DNA of 22,949 nt, taken from CBDCWT01 sp965223305. Its GTDB lineage: Bacteria > Planctomycetota > Planctomycetia > Pirellulales > Pirellulaceae. Position numbers and translations under genes: made by a program. Where the stretch lies: positions 1 to 22,949 of the forward strand of contig CBDCWT010000039.1 in assembly GCA_965223305.1 (NCBI GenBank), written 5' to 3'. Of the stretch, positions 7,871 through 15,317 are shown in pieces; the first letter of the stretch is position 1, and each line of letters begins with the position of its first letter. Below the pieces are notes generated by a model. That model was not told the origin of the DNA. It worked only from the letters and a program-made list of their open reading frames with translations, and ran no database searches.

Positions 7871-8611
7871 CTATTGTGCGTCAAATCCGATTCCGCGGGC
7901 TACGACGGCCAGGGTGATCGTGCCTGCATCGGATTTTCGGAGTTCGCGAGCGATTTCGCTGGCCGTCGCCCCTGTCGTCATAACGTCGTCAACCAGCAAA
8001 ATGTGCGCGCCCTTGATATTGTAGGACGTCGAGGCCCTGAAGGCATGGTGGACGTTCTTTCTTCTTTCGCTCGGCAACAACGTTCCTTGCTTTCTTGTCC
8101 TGCGGCGGTAGCCGAGCAGCCGCGAGTTGGCGCGGATTCCGAGTGTTTTCGACATGGTCTCGGCTAACAACTCGGGGCAGCTGCCTCCGCGAGCTAACCG
8201 CCGAGACCAATGAACCGGGACCGGCGCCAAGATGTCAATATCGGGCAGGGTATCCTCCCGCCGGATTCTCTCGGCAAGCAACTTCGCGATCGCGATCGTC
8301 AGCGGTTCCTGGCTTGGTTTCTTAATACGCAGCACGACGTCTCTCAACTCGTCCTCGTACACCCCTAGCGCGATCGCTCGTTCGAATGCAAACCGTCCGT
8401 TTCGGCAGGCGGTGCAGGCACGCGGCGCGGGCTTCAAGGTGGTCGGCAGCGGGCGGGCACAGCGGCGACACATCGGACGACTGTCTTGCAGCGGCTGCGC
8501 ACAACGGCTGCAGAGCTCCGGCGGTTCAGCCGATTGCTCTAGTGGCGTTTGGCAAACCGGGCAGATAGGCGGATAGATAATGGCTAGCGCCGCAGAAAGC
8601 GCCCGGTCCAC
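7871..8611 (-). CDS. comF: ComF family phosphoribosyltransferase-like protein
   Basis: About 246 residues from a GTG start at 8611. The N-terminus has paired cysteine motifs (CPVCQ, CSRC, CRRC, CTAC) typical of the ComF zinc-binding region. The C-terminal part is a PRTase fold with the PRPP-loop signature HILLVDDVMTTGATASE. ComF proteins are linked to DNA uptake and recombination during transformation, although the enzymatic activity is unproven. The segment usually resembling RGFNQ reads RGGSCPELLAE here. The frame also stays open upstream to a GTG at 8692 and a TTG at 8737 (288 residues), but the extra stretch has no domain and the GTG at 8611 gives the usual family length. It is divergent from the aminotransferase gene at 8844, so both promoters must lie in 8612-8843. 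Confidence 0.85.
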   Translation of the reverse strand: MDRALSAALAIIYPPICPVCQTPLEQSAEPPELCSRCAQPLQDSRPMCRRCARPLPTTLKPAPRACTACRNGRFAFERAIALGVYEDELRDVVLRIKKPSQEPLTIAIAKLLAERIRREDTLPDIDILAPVPVHWSRRLARGGSCPELLAETMSKTLGIRANSRLLGYRRRTRKQGTLLPSERRKNVHHAFRASTSYNIKGAHILLVDDVMTTGATASEIARELRKSDAGTITLAVVARGIGFDAQ

Positions 8612-8843
8612 TCTGGTCCTAGCCTGCGAACCAAACCGCCCGGGACGCTGTCCACAAGGCACCCACCTCCGGCATATTCGCCAAACCGACACGCTCGCTC
8701 CGGCCCGCCGTAGCGGCTGTTGCCTGGGGAGAGCCAATTCCTACTGGACATGTATAGAATTCACTGACGCTGCCTGTCCCGCCTTGACCCGGCAGGAACG
8801 ACTATCCTATCGTACCGACCACACTTCACTGAGGCATCCAACG

Positions 8844-10130
8844 ATGAACCCGCTACGACTGGCCACTCCGTTTCGTCCGAGCCTGCGTGCCACCTGGGCC
8901 GCCGGTCAGCCGATCAATGATTTGATGTCGCAAGCGTTGGCCAATCCGGAACTTATTTCACTCGCCGCGGGTTTTGTCGATCAGGAAACGCTCCCTGCCG
9001 CTGCGGTCCAGCAGGTGCTGGACAGTCTGTTTGCGAACCCGACGACTGCGCGGCAGTGCCTCCAATACGGCTCGACACTTGGTGATCCCGATCTCCGCGA
9101 GCTACTGCTTGGCCGCTCCGTGGGATCAGCGGGAGCTCTGAGCAACCCCCCGTCTGTCGATCAGGTGGTGGTGACATCCGGAAGCAACCAGCTGCTGCAT
9201 CTCGTGGCCGAGAGCCTGCTGGATCCCGGCGACTTGGTACTCTGTGCCTCGCCGACCTATTTGGTGTTTCTCGGTACGCTGGCCAACATCGGAGCGCGAT
9301 CTGTCGGCGTGGCCAGCGATGGTATGGGAATCGTACCTGATGCACTGGAAGACCAGCTGCAGGCGCTCCACGCCCAGGGCCTGAGCGATCGGGTGAAAGC
9401 CATCTACTTAGTGCCCTATTTCGACAATCCGCGCGGTATTTCGATGCCCACGGACCGGGTGGCGGAAGTCCTGCTGATCGCCCAACGTTGGTCCCGCAAC
9501 ACCAGGATCCACGTGATCGTCGATGAGGCTTATCGGGAACTGCGATACGAGGGTGAAGACTCGCCGAGTGCGGTGACGCTGGACGAATCCGGTGAGACCG
9601 TGGTGGTCGCTGGTACGTTCTCCAAATCGTTTGCGCCGGGAATCCGTGTCGCTTGGGGGATCTTGCCCCCCGACCTGGTTGGTCCGGTCCGGGACCAGAA
9701 GGGGAACATCGATTTCGGCTCACCCAACCTCAACCAACAATTGATGCGGCGAGTGTTGGAGCAGGGATTGCTCGACGAGCACGTCGAACGAATTCGCAAA
9801 AGCTACTCAGCGAAGATGGCCGTCATGCTGGAAGCGGCGGAGGAGTTCTTGGGTCCGCTACCAGGAGTCGAGTGGACTCGACCCGCAGGCGGGCTGTATG
9901 TTTGGGTCGAGTTACCCAAGCAGGTCGACGCAGGGCCGGACGGCGAGCTCTTTGAGCGATCGATCCAGCAGGGTGTGCTCTATGTACCTGGCCAATACAC
10001 CTTCGCCAAGGAGGGTGCCCCTGCCCTTAGCAACACCATGCGACTCAGTTTCGGTGTCCAAACGTGCGAACGTATCCGTGAGGGGATGGAGGCGCTGGCC
10101 CGCGCCATCCGCGAAGTCGCCGCATTGTAG
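8844..10130 (+). CDS. PLP-dependent class I/II aminotransferase (2-aminoadipate/MocR-type)
   Basis: A 428-residue fold-type I aminotransferase without an N-terminal DNA-binding domain, so it is an enzyme and not a MocR regulator. Seen: LISLAAGFVDQETLP (about 37-51), QYGSTLGDPDLRELL, VVVTSGSNQLLHL (PLP phosphate loop), SPTYLVF, VPYFDNPRGIS with Asn195, IVDEAYRELRYEG with Asp227 and Tyr230, and GTFSKSFAPGIRVAW with the Schiff-base Lys261 and Arg268. The C-terminal arginine of NTMRLSFG would bind the substrate carboxylate. The closest broad group is 2-aminoadipate/aromatic or branched-chain aminotransferases; substrate cannot be fixed from sequence. ATG at 8844 follows a weak GAGG. An in-frame extension upstream to 8580 is antisense to comF and is not used. 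The next gene starts 21 bp downstream. Confidence 0.9.
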   Translation: MNPLRLATPFRPSLRATWAAGQPINDLMSQALANPELISLAAGFVDQETLPAAAVQQVLDSLFANPTTARQCLQYGSTLGDPDLRELLLGRSVGSAGALSNPPSVDQVVVTSGSNQLLHLVAESLLDPGDLVLCASPTYLVFLGTLANIGARSVGVASDGMGIVPDALEDQLQALHAQGLSDRVKAIYLVPYFDNPRGISMPTDRVAEVLLIAQRWSRNTRIHVIVDEAYRELRYEGEDSPSAVTLDESGETVVVAGTFSKSFAPGIRVAWGILPPDLVGPVRDQKGNIDFGSPNLNQQLMRRVLEQGLLDEHVERIRKSYSAKMAVMLEAAEEFLGPLPGVEWTRPAGGLYVWVELPKQVDAGPDGELFERSIQQGVLYVPGQYTFAKEGAPALSNTMRLSFGVQTCERIREGMEALARAIREVAAL

Positions 10131-10151
10131 ATCGGCTGAGGGAGAACATCT

Positions 10152-11285
10152 GTGACGGTCTTTGACCGCTACCTGATTCGGGTTTTTGCCAAAGTGCTGC
10201 TGATTTGCATGATCAGCATCACTGGACTCTACGTGGTGATCGACTTCTGCAACAACATGGACGAGTTTTTAAACTCCGGGCAGCAGCAAGGACAGTTGCA
10301 GGTTATCGGCGAGTACTACGGCATCCGAGTCCCTTGGTTTTTTGACCGCATTAGTGGCCTGCTCGCATTGATTGCGGCGATGTTCGCCATCACCTGGTTG
10401 CAACGAACCAATGAGATGACAGCGTTACTCGCCGCGGGAATTCCCAAGTCTAGAATCGTCAAGCCGCTGGTGTTGGGAGCGGTTGCGATCAGTTTGCTGG
10501 CCGCGGCAAACCGGGAGGTGGTGATCCCAGGAAACCGTAACGGGCTGCTGCAGAACGCTCAGGACTTACAGGGCGAGGCCCCCAGAACGGTCGAGCCCGT
10601 GCGTGACTACCGCTCGGACATTCTGCTTAACGGGCTGCATACCTACGCACGCGAACAGCGAATCGAGCAGCCCAACTTCAGACTGCATCAGCGCTTGGGC
10701 CAGTTTGGTCGAAAGCTGATCGCAGAGAATGCTTACTACCACCCCCCCCAGCCGGGGCGGCCCGGCGGTTATCTCTTGGACAAGGTCGAACAGCCGGAGA
10801 ACCTGGCCGTGCTGGCTACGGCGCAGTGGGACGGCGCACCGGTGATTTATAGTCCGCGCGATACCGATTGGCTCAAGCCAGACCAGTGCTTCGTGGTCAG
10901 CGAGGTTGACTTTCAGCGACTTGCCGGAGGCACCCAGTGGCAGCAATTTGCCTCGACCAGGGAGTTATTTTTGGGATTGCGAAATCCAAGCCACGATCTT
11001 GGACTAGATGCTCGCGTCACGATTCACTCGCGGGTGGTACAACCGTTGTTGGATATGACGCTTTTTTTCTTGGGCATTCCGCTCGTTCTGACACGCGAAA
11101 GCCGCAACATTTTCGTAGCAGCTGGATGGTGCCTGGGGGTCGTGGTCTGCTTCTTTACGGTGTTGATGCTCTGCCAGGCCTTGGGGAATCATGGTTACTT
11201 GCTGAGTCCGGCTCTAGCTGCTTGGCTTCCGCTCCTTCTTTTCGCGCCCATCGCGGCCGCCGTTTCGAGTCCGATCTGGGACTAG
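10152..11285 (+). CDS. LptF/LptG (YjgP/YjgQ) family permease
   Basis: A 377-residue membrane protein beginning at GTG 10152, with GAGGGAG 6-12 bases before it. Architecture matches the LptF/LptG family: three N-terminal helices (about 10-32, 66-84, 97-117), a periplasmic domain of about 160 residues, and three C-terminal helices (about 295-312, 320-342, 350-370). Family features include the opening FDRYLIRVFAK, the loop NEMTALLAAGIPKSRI (coupling helix to the ATPase), and RVVQPLLDMTLFFLGIPLVL. LptF and LptG form the inner-membrane channel that moves lipopolysaccharide into the periplasmic bridge, powered by LptB. Only one family member is in this window and the lptB partner is elsewhere. It follows the aminotransferase by 21 bp, suggesting one transcript, although the functions look unrelated. 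Confidence 0.88.
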   Translation: MTVFDRYLIRVFAKVLLICMISITGLYVVIDFCNNMDEFLNSGQQQGQLQVIGEYYGIRVPWFFDRISGLLALIAAMFAITWLQRTNEMTALLAAGIPKSRIVKPLVLGAVAISLLAAANREVVIPGNRNGLLQNAQDLQGEAPRTVEPVRDYRSDILLNGLHTYAREQRIEQPNFRLHQRLGQFGRKLIAENAYYHPPQPGRPGGYLLDKVEQPENLAVLATAQWDGAPVIYSPRDTDWLKPDQCFVVSEVDFQRLAGGTQWQQFASTRELFLGLRNPSHDLGLDARVTIHSRVVQPLLDMTLFFLGIPLVLTRESRNIFVAAGWCLGVVVCFFTVLMLCQALGNHGYLLSPALAAWLPLLLFAPIAAAVSSPIWD

Positions 11286-11304
11286 AGCTGATGTGCAGGT
11301 GTTT

Positions 11305-11330
11305 GGGAGGGCGAAGCTCCTGCCGAGCCG
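11305..11330 (+). repeat. GGGAGGGCGARGCTCC dispersed repeat, single copy
   Basis: A 26-bp copy of the family also found at 14401-14426, 14728-14753 (inverted) and 22795-22863 (inverted pair). It lies 20 bp after the permease stop codon. The internal symmetry (GGCTC...GAGCC type) gives a weak hairpin on its own. Confidence 0.75.
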
Positions 11331-11385
11331 CAAGCGCAAGAAGCGGTCAAGCCAACTGTGGCTTTGTGGCTTTCACGCGATGCCT

Positions 11386-11433
11386 CATCACGCGGAGCGT
11401 GATGACTACGTAGACGTCACGCTCCGCGTGACG
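11386..11433. repeat. Head-to-head pair of GGA-loop palindromes, possible bidirectional terminator
   Basis: The first hairpin is CATCACGC-GGA-GCGTGATG (11386-11404), followed by ACTAC. The second, inverted, is CGTCACGC-TCC-GCGTGACG (11415-11433). Both have 8-bp perfect stems, and the pair is joined by the palindrome CTACGTAG. The layout (3-base loop, then ACTAC) is the same as in the flagellar tandem array at 3636-3763, though the stem sequence differs. Lying between convergent gene ends, it could stop transcripts from both sides; there is no U-run, so this is inference. Confidence 0.8.
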
Positions 11434-11568
11434 TTGCCGACCGTGCAGGCGTCCTGTGCGATAGACGTGATATCGAAGTCTAACCGCGTTCCACGGTCAA
11501 ACAAATCAGCCGGAATGCGTTAGCAGCCGCTAGAAGATTAGGGCTGCGTTGACCGAGCATGATTTTGC

Positions 11569-12360
11569 CTACAAGACCGGGCTGGTAGCTTTGCGGTCCA
11601 GGTGACTGTAGCCCCCGTCGACGTAGACGATTTGTCCTGTCGTATGACTTGATCGCGGAGAAGCTAGGAAAATCACCGTGTCCGCGATTTCTGCGACGGT
11701 TGTAAAACGCTGCTCGAAAGGGACCAGGTTTTCGATCTGCTGCTTGGTCCGTTCTGGTTCCGGCATCGTCGCCAGCCAGCGGGCATAGAGGGGAGTCCAG
11801 ACTTCTGCGGGAATCACGGCGTTGGCGCGAATGCTGTATGGAGCCAATTCGACTGCCCACTCTCGAGTCAGAGCGTTGATACCGCCTTTCGCCGCGGCGT
11901 ATCCTGACGTCCCGCCCTGTCCCGTTTCGGCAACCTTGGAGCCGATGTTGACAATGACTCCGGCGGACTCTTTGAGGGGTTCGAGGGCGTAGTGCACCAT
12001 CAAGTAGTAGTGAATCAGGTTCCGCTGCAGTGACGTGACAAAAGCCTCGGGGCCGGCCTCTAGGCTGACTCCATCGTTGGCCCCGGCGTTGTTGACCAAG
12101 ATGTCGATCCGGCCGAAACGCGCGATGACGGCGGCGACCGCCTGGCGGCAGGCGGCGGCTTCGCACAAATCAGCCTGGATAAAAGCGCACTCTCTCCCGA
12201 CTTCGCGGAACTCAGCTTCCAGTGCCCGTCCTTCGGCGGAACTGCGATTCACATTGGCGACCTTTGCCCCTTCCGCCAACAAGCCCCGTACGATGCCGGC
12301 CCCGATTCCCTTCGAGCCTCCCGTCACAAGCGCAACTTTATCTTGTAGCTGTAGGTCCAT
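11569..12360 (-). CDS. SDR oxidoreductase, L-fucose dehydrogenase-like
   Basis: A 263-residue classical short-chain dehydrogenase/reductase. Start chosen at ATG 12360 (MDLQLQDKVALVTGG), which is the family N-terminus; 53 further in-frame upstream codons have no family content. Seen: TGGSKGIG nucleotide-binding motif (13-20), NNAG (90-93), and the catalytic tetrad Asn114, Ser141, Tyr154, Lys158. The blocks NAGANDGVSLEAG, RNLIHYYLMVHY, TGQGGTSGYAAAKG, NAVIPAEVWTPLYARW and HTTGQIVYVDGGYSHLDR resemble bacterial L-fucose dehydrogenases as I remember them. These oxidise L-fucose with NAD(P)+ to the lactone in the non-phosphorylated pathway. Planctomycetes often use fucose-rich algal polysaccharides, which fits, but no other fucose gene is adjacent. 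SDR call is firm; substrate is moderately supported. Confidence 0.85.
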   Translation of the reverse strand: MDLQLQDKVALVTGGSKGIGAGIVRGLLAEGAKVANVNRSSAEGRALEAEFREVGRECAFIQADLCEAAACRQAVAAVIARFGRIDILVNNAGANDGVSLEAGPEAFVTSLQRNLIHYYLMVHYALEPLKESAGVIVNIGSKVAETGQGGTSGYAAAKGGINALTREWAVELAPYSIRANAVIPAEVWTPLYARWLATMPEPERTKQQIENLVPFEQRFTTVAEIADTVIFLASPRSSHTTGQIVYVDGGYSHLDRKATSPVL

Positions 12361-12536
12361 CGTCGACTCCGCCAGACCAGGATACCAGATCGGTGCGAGC
12401 GTCAATAACGTCAGCGTCGGGGCGGAAGGCAGCCGTTTCGGGAATGTTGCTCGACACCTACGGTGCAAGTTGCAATAATGCAGATAACTGCGCTGTTGTC
12501 CGCCTTTCTCTGCCATCACTTTCTACGAGGTGTTAC

Positions 12537-14327
12537 ATGGTTCGCGCCCTCGCCAGCTTTTCCGTCGTCTTGCTGATCGTCATGTCAGTCGGTTGCGGTG
12601 GTGGAGACGAGGATGACATTCCGCAGGTGAACTCGACGCCGAATCCGAGGCTGCGGGCTCAGATCGCGGCTCAGCAGGCGGCACAAAATCCACCACCGCC
12701 GGCGCCGAAGCCGACCACGCCACCTCCCGCGGCAGCCCAGGCGGCGGCAGCTCAGACGCCTGCCGCACAGGATGATGAAGAATCGAGCGGCACTCCGTCA
12801 CCCGCGGCCGCGCAAAACGACGACCTGGCCTCCTTCAACGCGCAGTTGCTCGCCGACTCGTCGAAAGGCGAAGAGGACGACGAGTCGTCCGGCTTCGAGG
12901 GTATGTCGGGTGGCATGTCGGAGTTTGATCGAGCGCTGCTAGCGGACTCGATGGGTGACGGAGACGAAGACGACGAATCGAGCGGTTTTGAAGCATTGGG
13001 CGGTGCGCCCAGTACGATCGGTACGAGCGGCGTGGCGGCACCGTTTCCTGGGGCGGGTGGCGTTGCTGGAAGCGCACCTGCACTTCCACCGGGCTACGGC
13101 GGATCATCGATGCTCGCGTTTCGCTCCGGCAAAAACCGCGACGGCGTTCAGTATATGCTGGCGCATGCGTTAACCAACGACGAGGGCGCCGCTGAAACTC
13201 TGCCAACGATGCAATGGGTGCCCGGCCTCCAGCGTCCATCGCTGGCGATTCGCTGGGGAATCGCAATTCACTTGATTCAGCCGCCGAAATTCGACGAGGA
13301 CCCACACCCGATTGGTTCCACTCAGACGTTCGAGGCGGACGAGGACCGCGAGGGCGGTGGCGGCTTTGGATCCGGCGGTGACGACTTCGGCGGTTCCGGC
13401 GGCGACGATTTTGGTTCGGGCGGCGATTTTGGCTCAGGAGGCTCCGGTCCCGACTTCGGTGTCGGTGGTGGGCCGGGAGGAAACGCAGGTGGCAGCGAAA
13501 CACTCAGCGAGTACACAGGTGAGTTCGGCGAGTTCATTTTGGAGGAGATCCAAATCCGCATGCGGGAGGGCTACTTTGGTGAGATCTTGCAGCGGGCAGC
13601 TTTGGCGGGTGGTCGTGCTGGCGGCGCCGCCGCCGGAATGACCGGCGGTGGGCCCGATTCCTTCGGAAGCGGAGCCGTCTCCGGCAGTAGAGGCCGCCGA
13701 TCTTCTCTGAGGTCACGTCGCACAACTGCACCGAAAGTCGAGTACATTTCCGGTGGGATCACGTTCATCGGCAAGAGCGATGCCCGGAAGGCCGACGAAA
13801 TTCTTATCGAACGGGCAGCTCGTGAGGGTGTCGACGTGTTGGCACTGTTCAGGGTGACTATCAAGAAAAACGTCAACAAAGAGTTCATCACCAACGACAC
13901 GCGTGTCGCCTTGTACGACCCGGCAAAGAAGGCTCGACTGGTCTGGACCCGATCCCTGCAGAATATCAAAGTCCAAAGGGCTCGCGAAAAGGAGGAGGAC
14001 GACGGTTTAGAGACCGAGGTCGAGAAGATCACCAACTACATCGACGATAAATTATCAATGGCACCCCTGCCGTCGAAACTCAACAACGACAACGTTCAGC
14101 GGCGTGTCTCGTTCCTGGCTGCAGCGGAGCACGAAAACCTGCTACCCGTGCTGGTGGAGATCAGCTTTTGGAACAGTCAAGGGTTGCTGAGCGACCAGGG
14201 ACAGCAGGAGGCCTTTCAAACGCTTCTCGGCGATCGGCTTGGATCGCAACTCGCTACGGGCAGTGAAGACGACAAGAAGGAGGCGGTCGAGGACTGGCTG
14301 CCGGGCAAGATAGGCCGCAGACGCTAG
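12537..14327 (+). CDS. Putative lipoprotein with acidic repeats and Gly-rich linker
   Basis: A 596-residue protein whose function I do not recognise. ATG at 12537 follows ACGAGG and opens a lipoprotein-like signal (SFSVVLLIVMSVGC, Cys20, with a weak lipobox). Next come an Ala/Pro/Gln-rich linker (about 40-75), then acidic blocks DDEESSG, EDDESSGFEGMSG and DEDDESSGFEALGG; the last two belong to a duplicated module of about 30 residues including LLADS. A globular part follows (about 180-260, SMLAFRSGKN, QYMLAHALTNDEGA, AIRWGIAIHLI), then a Gly/Asp/Ser/Phe-rich linker with FGSGGDD units (about 275-320). The C-terminal domain (about 400-596) starts VEYISGGITFIGKSDARKADE and includes ALFRVTIKKNVNKEF and RVALYDPAKKARLVWT. 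It resembles a planctomycete-specific envelope protein. A longer upstream reading frame is antisense to the SDR and was excluded. Confidence 0.85.
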   Translation: MVRALASFSVVLLIVMSVGCGGGDEDDIPQVNSTPNPRLRAQIAAQQAAQNPPPPAPKPTTPPPAAAQAAAAQTPAAQDDEESSGTPSPAAAQNDDLASFNAQLLADSSKGEEDDESSGFEGMSGGMSEFDRALLADSMGDGDEDDESSGFEALGGAPSTIGTSGVAAPFPGAGGVAGSAPALPPGYGGSSMLAFRSGKNRDGVQYMLAHALTNDEGAAETLPTMQWVPGLQRPSLAIRWGIAIHLIQPPKFDEDPHPIGSTQTFEADEDREGGGGFGSGGDDFGGSGGDDFGSGGDFGSGGSGPDFGVGGGPGGNAGGSETLSEYTGEFGEFILEEIQIRMREGYFGEILQRAALAGGRAGGAAAGMTGGGPDSFGSGAVSGSRGRRSSLRSRRTTAPKVEYISGGITFIGKSDARKADEILIERAAREGVDVLALFRVTIKKNVNKEFITNDTRVALYDPAKKARLVWTRSLQNIKVQRAREKEEDDGLETEVEKITNYIDDKLSMAPLPSKLNNDNVQRRVSFLAAAEHENLLPVLVEISFWNSQGLLSDQGQQEAFQTLLGDRLGSQLATGSEDDKKEAVEDWLPGKIGRRR

Positions 14328-14400
14328 AGTGGGCTGTAGATGTCTCGGGAAGGGCGAGGCTCCGGAAGGGCAAGTCTTGGGAAGAGCAGGCGCAGGTCTC

Positions 14401-14426
14401 GGGAGGGCGAGGCTCCCGCCGAGCCG
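14401..14426 (+). repeat. GGGAGGGCGARGCTCC dispersed repeat beside the MITE
   Basis: A full copy of the 26-bp unit ends 4 bp before the MITE-like element. A degenerate partial copy (14343-14363) precedes it by about 54 bp, sharing the lead TCTCGGGA. An inverted full copy is at 14728-14753, so the element lies between the two. Confidence 0.8.
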
Positions 14427-14430
14427 CCGC

Positions 14431-14604
14431 TAACCCGAATTATTCATGAGCGATCTGCTGCGAGGTCGTAAGTCGGCTTCGTCATGCTTCACAATTCTCC
14501 CTCGACGTATTGCTTCAATACGCCTGCGGAAGAATTGCTCGCCTTCCTTGCCACGAACGTACTTACAACCTCTCGCGAACGATCTTCATGAATAATCCGG
14601 GCTA
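14431..14604. mobile_element. MITE-like element, copy 1
   Basis: A 174-bp non-coding element, nearly identical to 20001-20180. Ends: TAACCCGAATTATTCATGA on the left and, read inward from the right, TAGCCCGGATTATTCATGA. The inverted repeat continues less perfectly for about 45 bases on each side (GATC, GCGAG, GT(C/T)GTAAGT blocks). The centre has a perfect hairpin CGTATTG-CTT-CAATACG. Both ends abut a TA, as expected for TA target duplication by an IS630/Tc1-mariner type transposase. No transposase is encoded. The small minus-strand frame 14489-14683 is not kept open in copy 2. Compared with copy 2 it lacks 7 bp near 14478 and has one extra base near 14578. Confidence 0.85.
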
Positions 14605-14821
14605 AGCGTTCACAGCTCGTGAATTCCACCTCGTACTGCCGACCCTGCAGTTGCTCATATCGTCTAACGCCCAAGATTGCCATTGAGTGCAGCGCGTTCT
14701 GCCTTGGTACCCATGGTTGTTTGTTCTCGGCTCGGCAGGAGCCTCGCCCTCCCGGAAATCGCGCCCTTCGTCTAGCGGTATGTTTGTTGTTATAACGAAA
14801 CCCAGTTCTCGTTTGTTCTGG

Positions 14822-15223
14822 TCATAGCTGCAATTCGAAGGCACCGCGTTGCCAGGCCTGCAGGAATTCGAGGTTGCTCTCGAGCAGGTTGGACAATTGC
14901 CAGAGGTCGACAGGTCGGTACCAGTGAACGGATTCGACTTCTGCTTGATTGGGAGTGATCGGTGAGTCCGTCGACAGCTCGGCGGACCACCACGCCAGCT
15001 TCACGTGCCAAGGCGTCGTGTTGGTCCACAGCCGTCGGAGTGGACGGACCCCCACATTCAGCTCTTCTCGCAACTCGCGGACCAACGCCACTTCCTCGCT
15101 TTCCCCCTCCTCAATGCCACCGCCGGGAAAGCAGTAGCAACCCGGTCGTTTTACAAATCGCGATCGGCGAATGACCAACAACCTGCCTTCGTTTGCGACG
15201 ACCGCTACGACACCTTGCGACAT
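14822..15223 (-). CDS. Nudix hydrolase
   Basis: A 133-residue, single-domain Nudix protein with ATG at 15223. The Nudix box is complete in spacing: Gly35, Glu41, then Arg49-Glu50-Leu51-x-Glu53-Glu54. The box usually ends x-Gly-U, but here the glycine is Asn56. The metal-binding glutamates (50, 53, 54) are kept. Upstream blocks GVVAVVANEGRLLVIRRS and PGCYCFPGGGIEEGE fit an 8-oxo-dGTP/NTP pyrophosphohydrolase-like group. Family members cleave nucleoside diphosphates linked to X, often housecleaning damaged nucleotides; the substrate is not determinable. It is divergent from the Gfo/Idh gene, with 94 bp between the start codons. Confidence 0.9.
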   Translation of the reverse strand: MSQGVVAVVANEGRLLVIRRSRFVKRPGCYCFPGGGIEEGESEEVALVRELREELNVGVRPLRRLWTNTTPWHVKLAWWSAELSTDSPITPNQAEVESVHWYRPVDLWQLSNLLESNLEFLQAWQRGAFELQL

Positions 15224-15317
15224 TACCTAATGCACCCGATCGTTAGCCTTGGGATTGTCAGCACTGCGTCGAATTGCCACAGTTCCCGCACGCGACTGCA
15301 GCCTGCATAATGACAAT

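Larger units (their letters stand above)
11286..11568. other. Convergent intergenic region with palindromic repeats
   Basis: This 283-bp gap between the ends of the convergent permease and SDR genes has no plausible gene. It contains one copy of the GGGAGGGCGARGCTCC repeat (11305-11330) and a head-to-head pair of GGA-loop palindromes (11386-11433). The rest is unremarkable. Confidence 0.75.
14328..14821. other. Intergenic region holding a MITE-like element and nested repeats
   Basis: A 494-bp gap between convergent genes, without a supported gene. In order: a degenerate tandem of TCTCGGGAAGGGCGAGGCTC-type units (14343-14363 and 14397-14426), MITE-like element copy 1 (14431-14604), unclassified sequence (14605-14727), and an inverted copy of the same GC-rich repeat (14728-14753). 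The two GC-rich repeats bracket the element in opposite orientation. Confidence 0.8.

Noticed and set aside
8580..8843. N-terminal extension of the aminotransferase frame
   Set aside because: It has no aminotransferase similarity and its first bases are antisense to comF; ATG 8844 gives the family N-terminus.
12222..12536. N-terminal extension of the lipoprotein reading frame
   Set aside because: It lies antisense to the SDR coding region and has no family content; the ATG at 12537 opens a signal peptide after a ribosome site.
12835..13503. Arg-rich 222-residue minus-strand frame
   Set aside because: It is the reverse shadow of the acidic and Gly-rich repeats of the lipoprotein; no start context or motif.
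14489..14683. A 64-residue minus-strand frame within MITE copy 1
   Set aside because: Copy 2 differs by a 7-base insertion and a one-base deletion that break the frame, so protein coding is not conserved.
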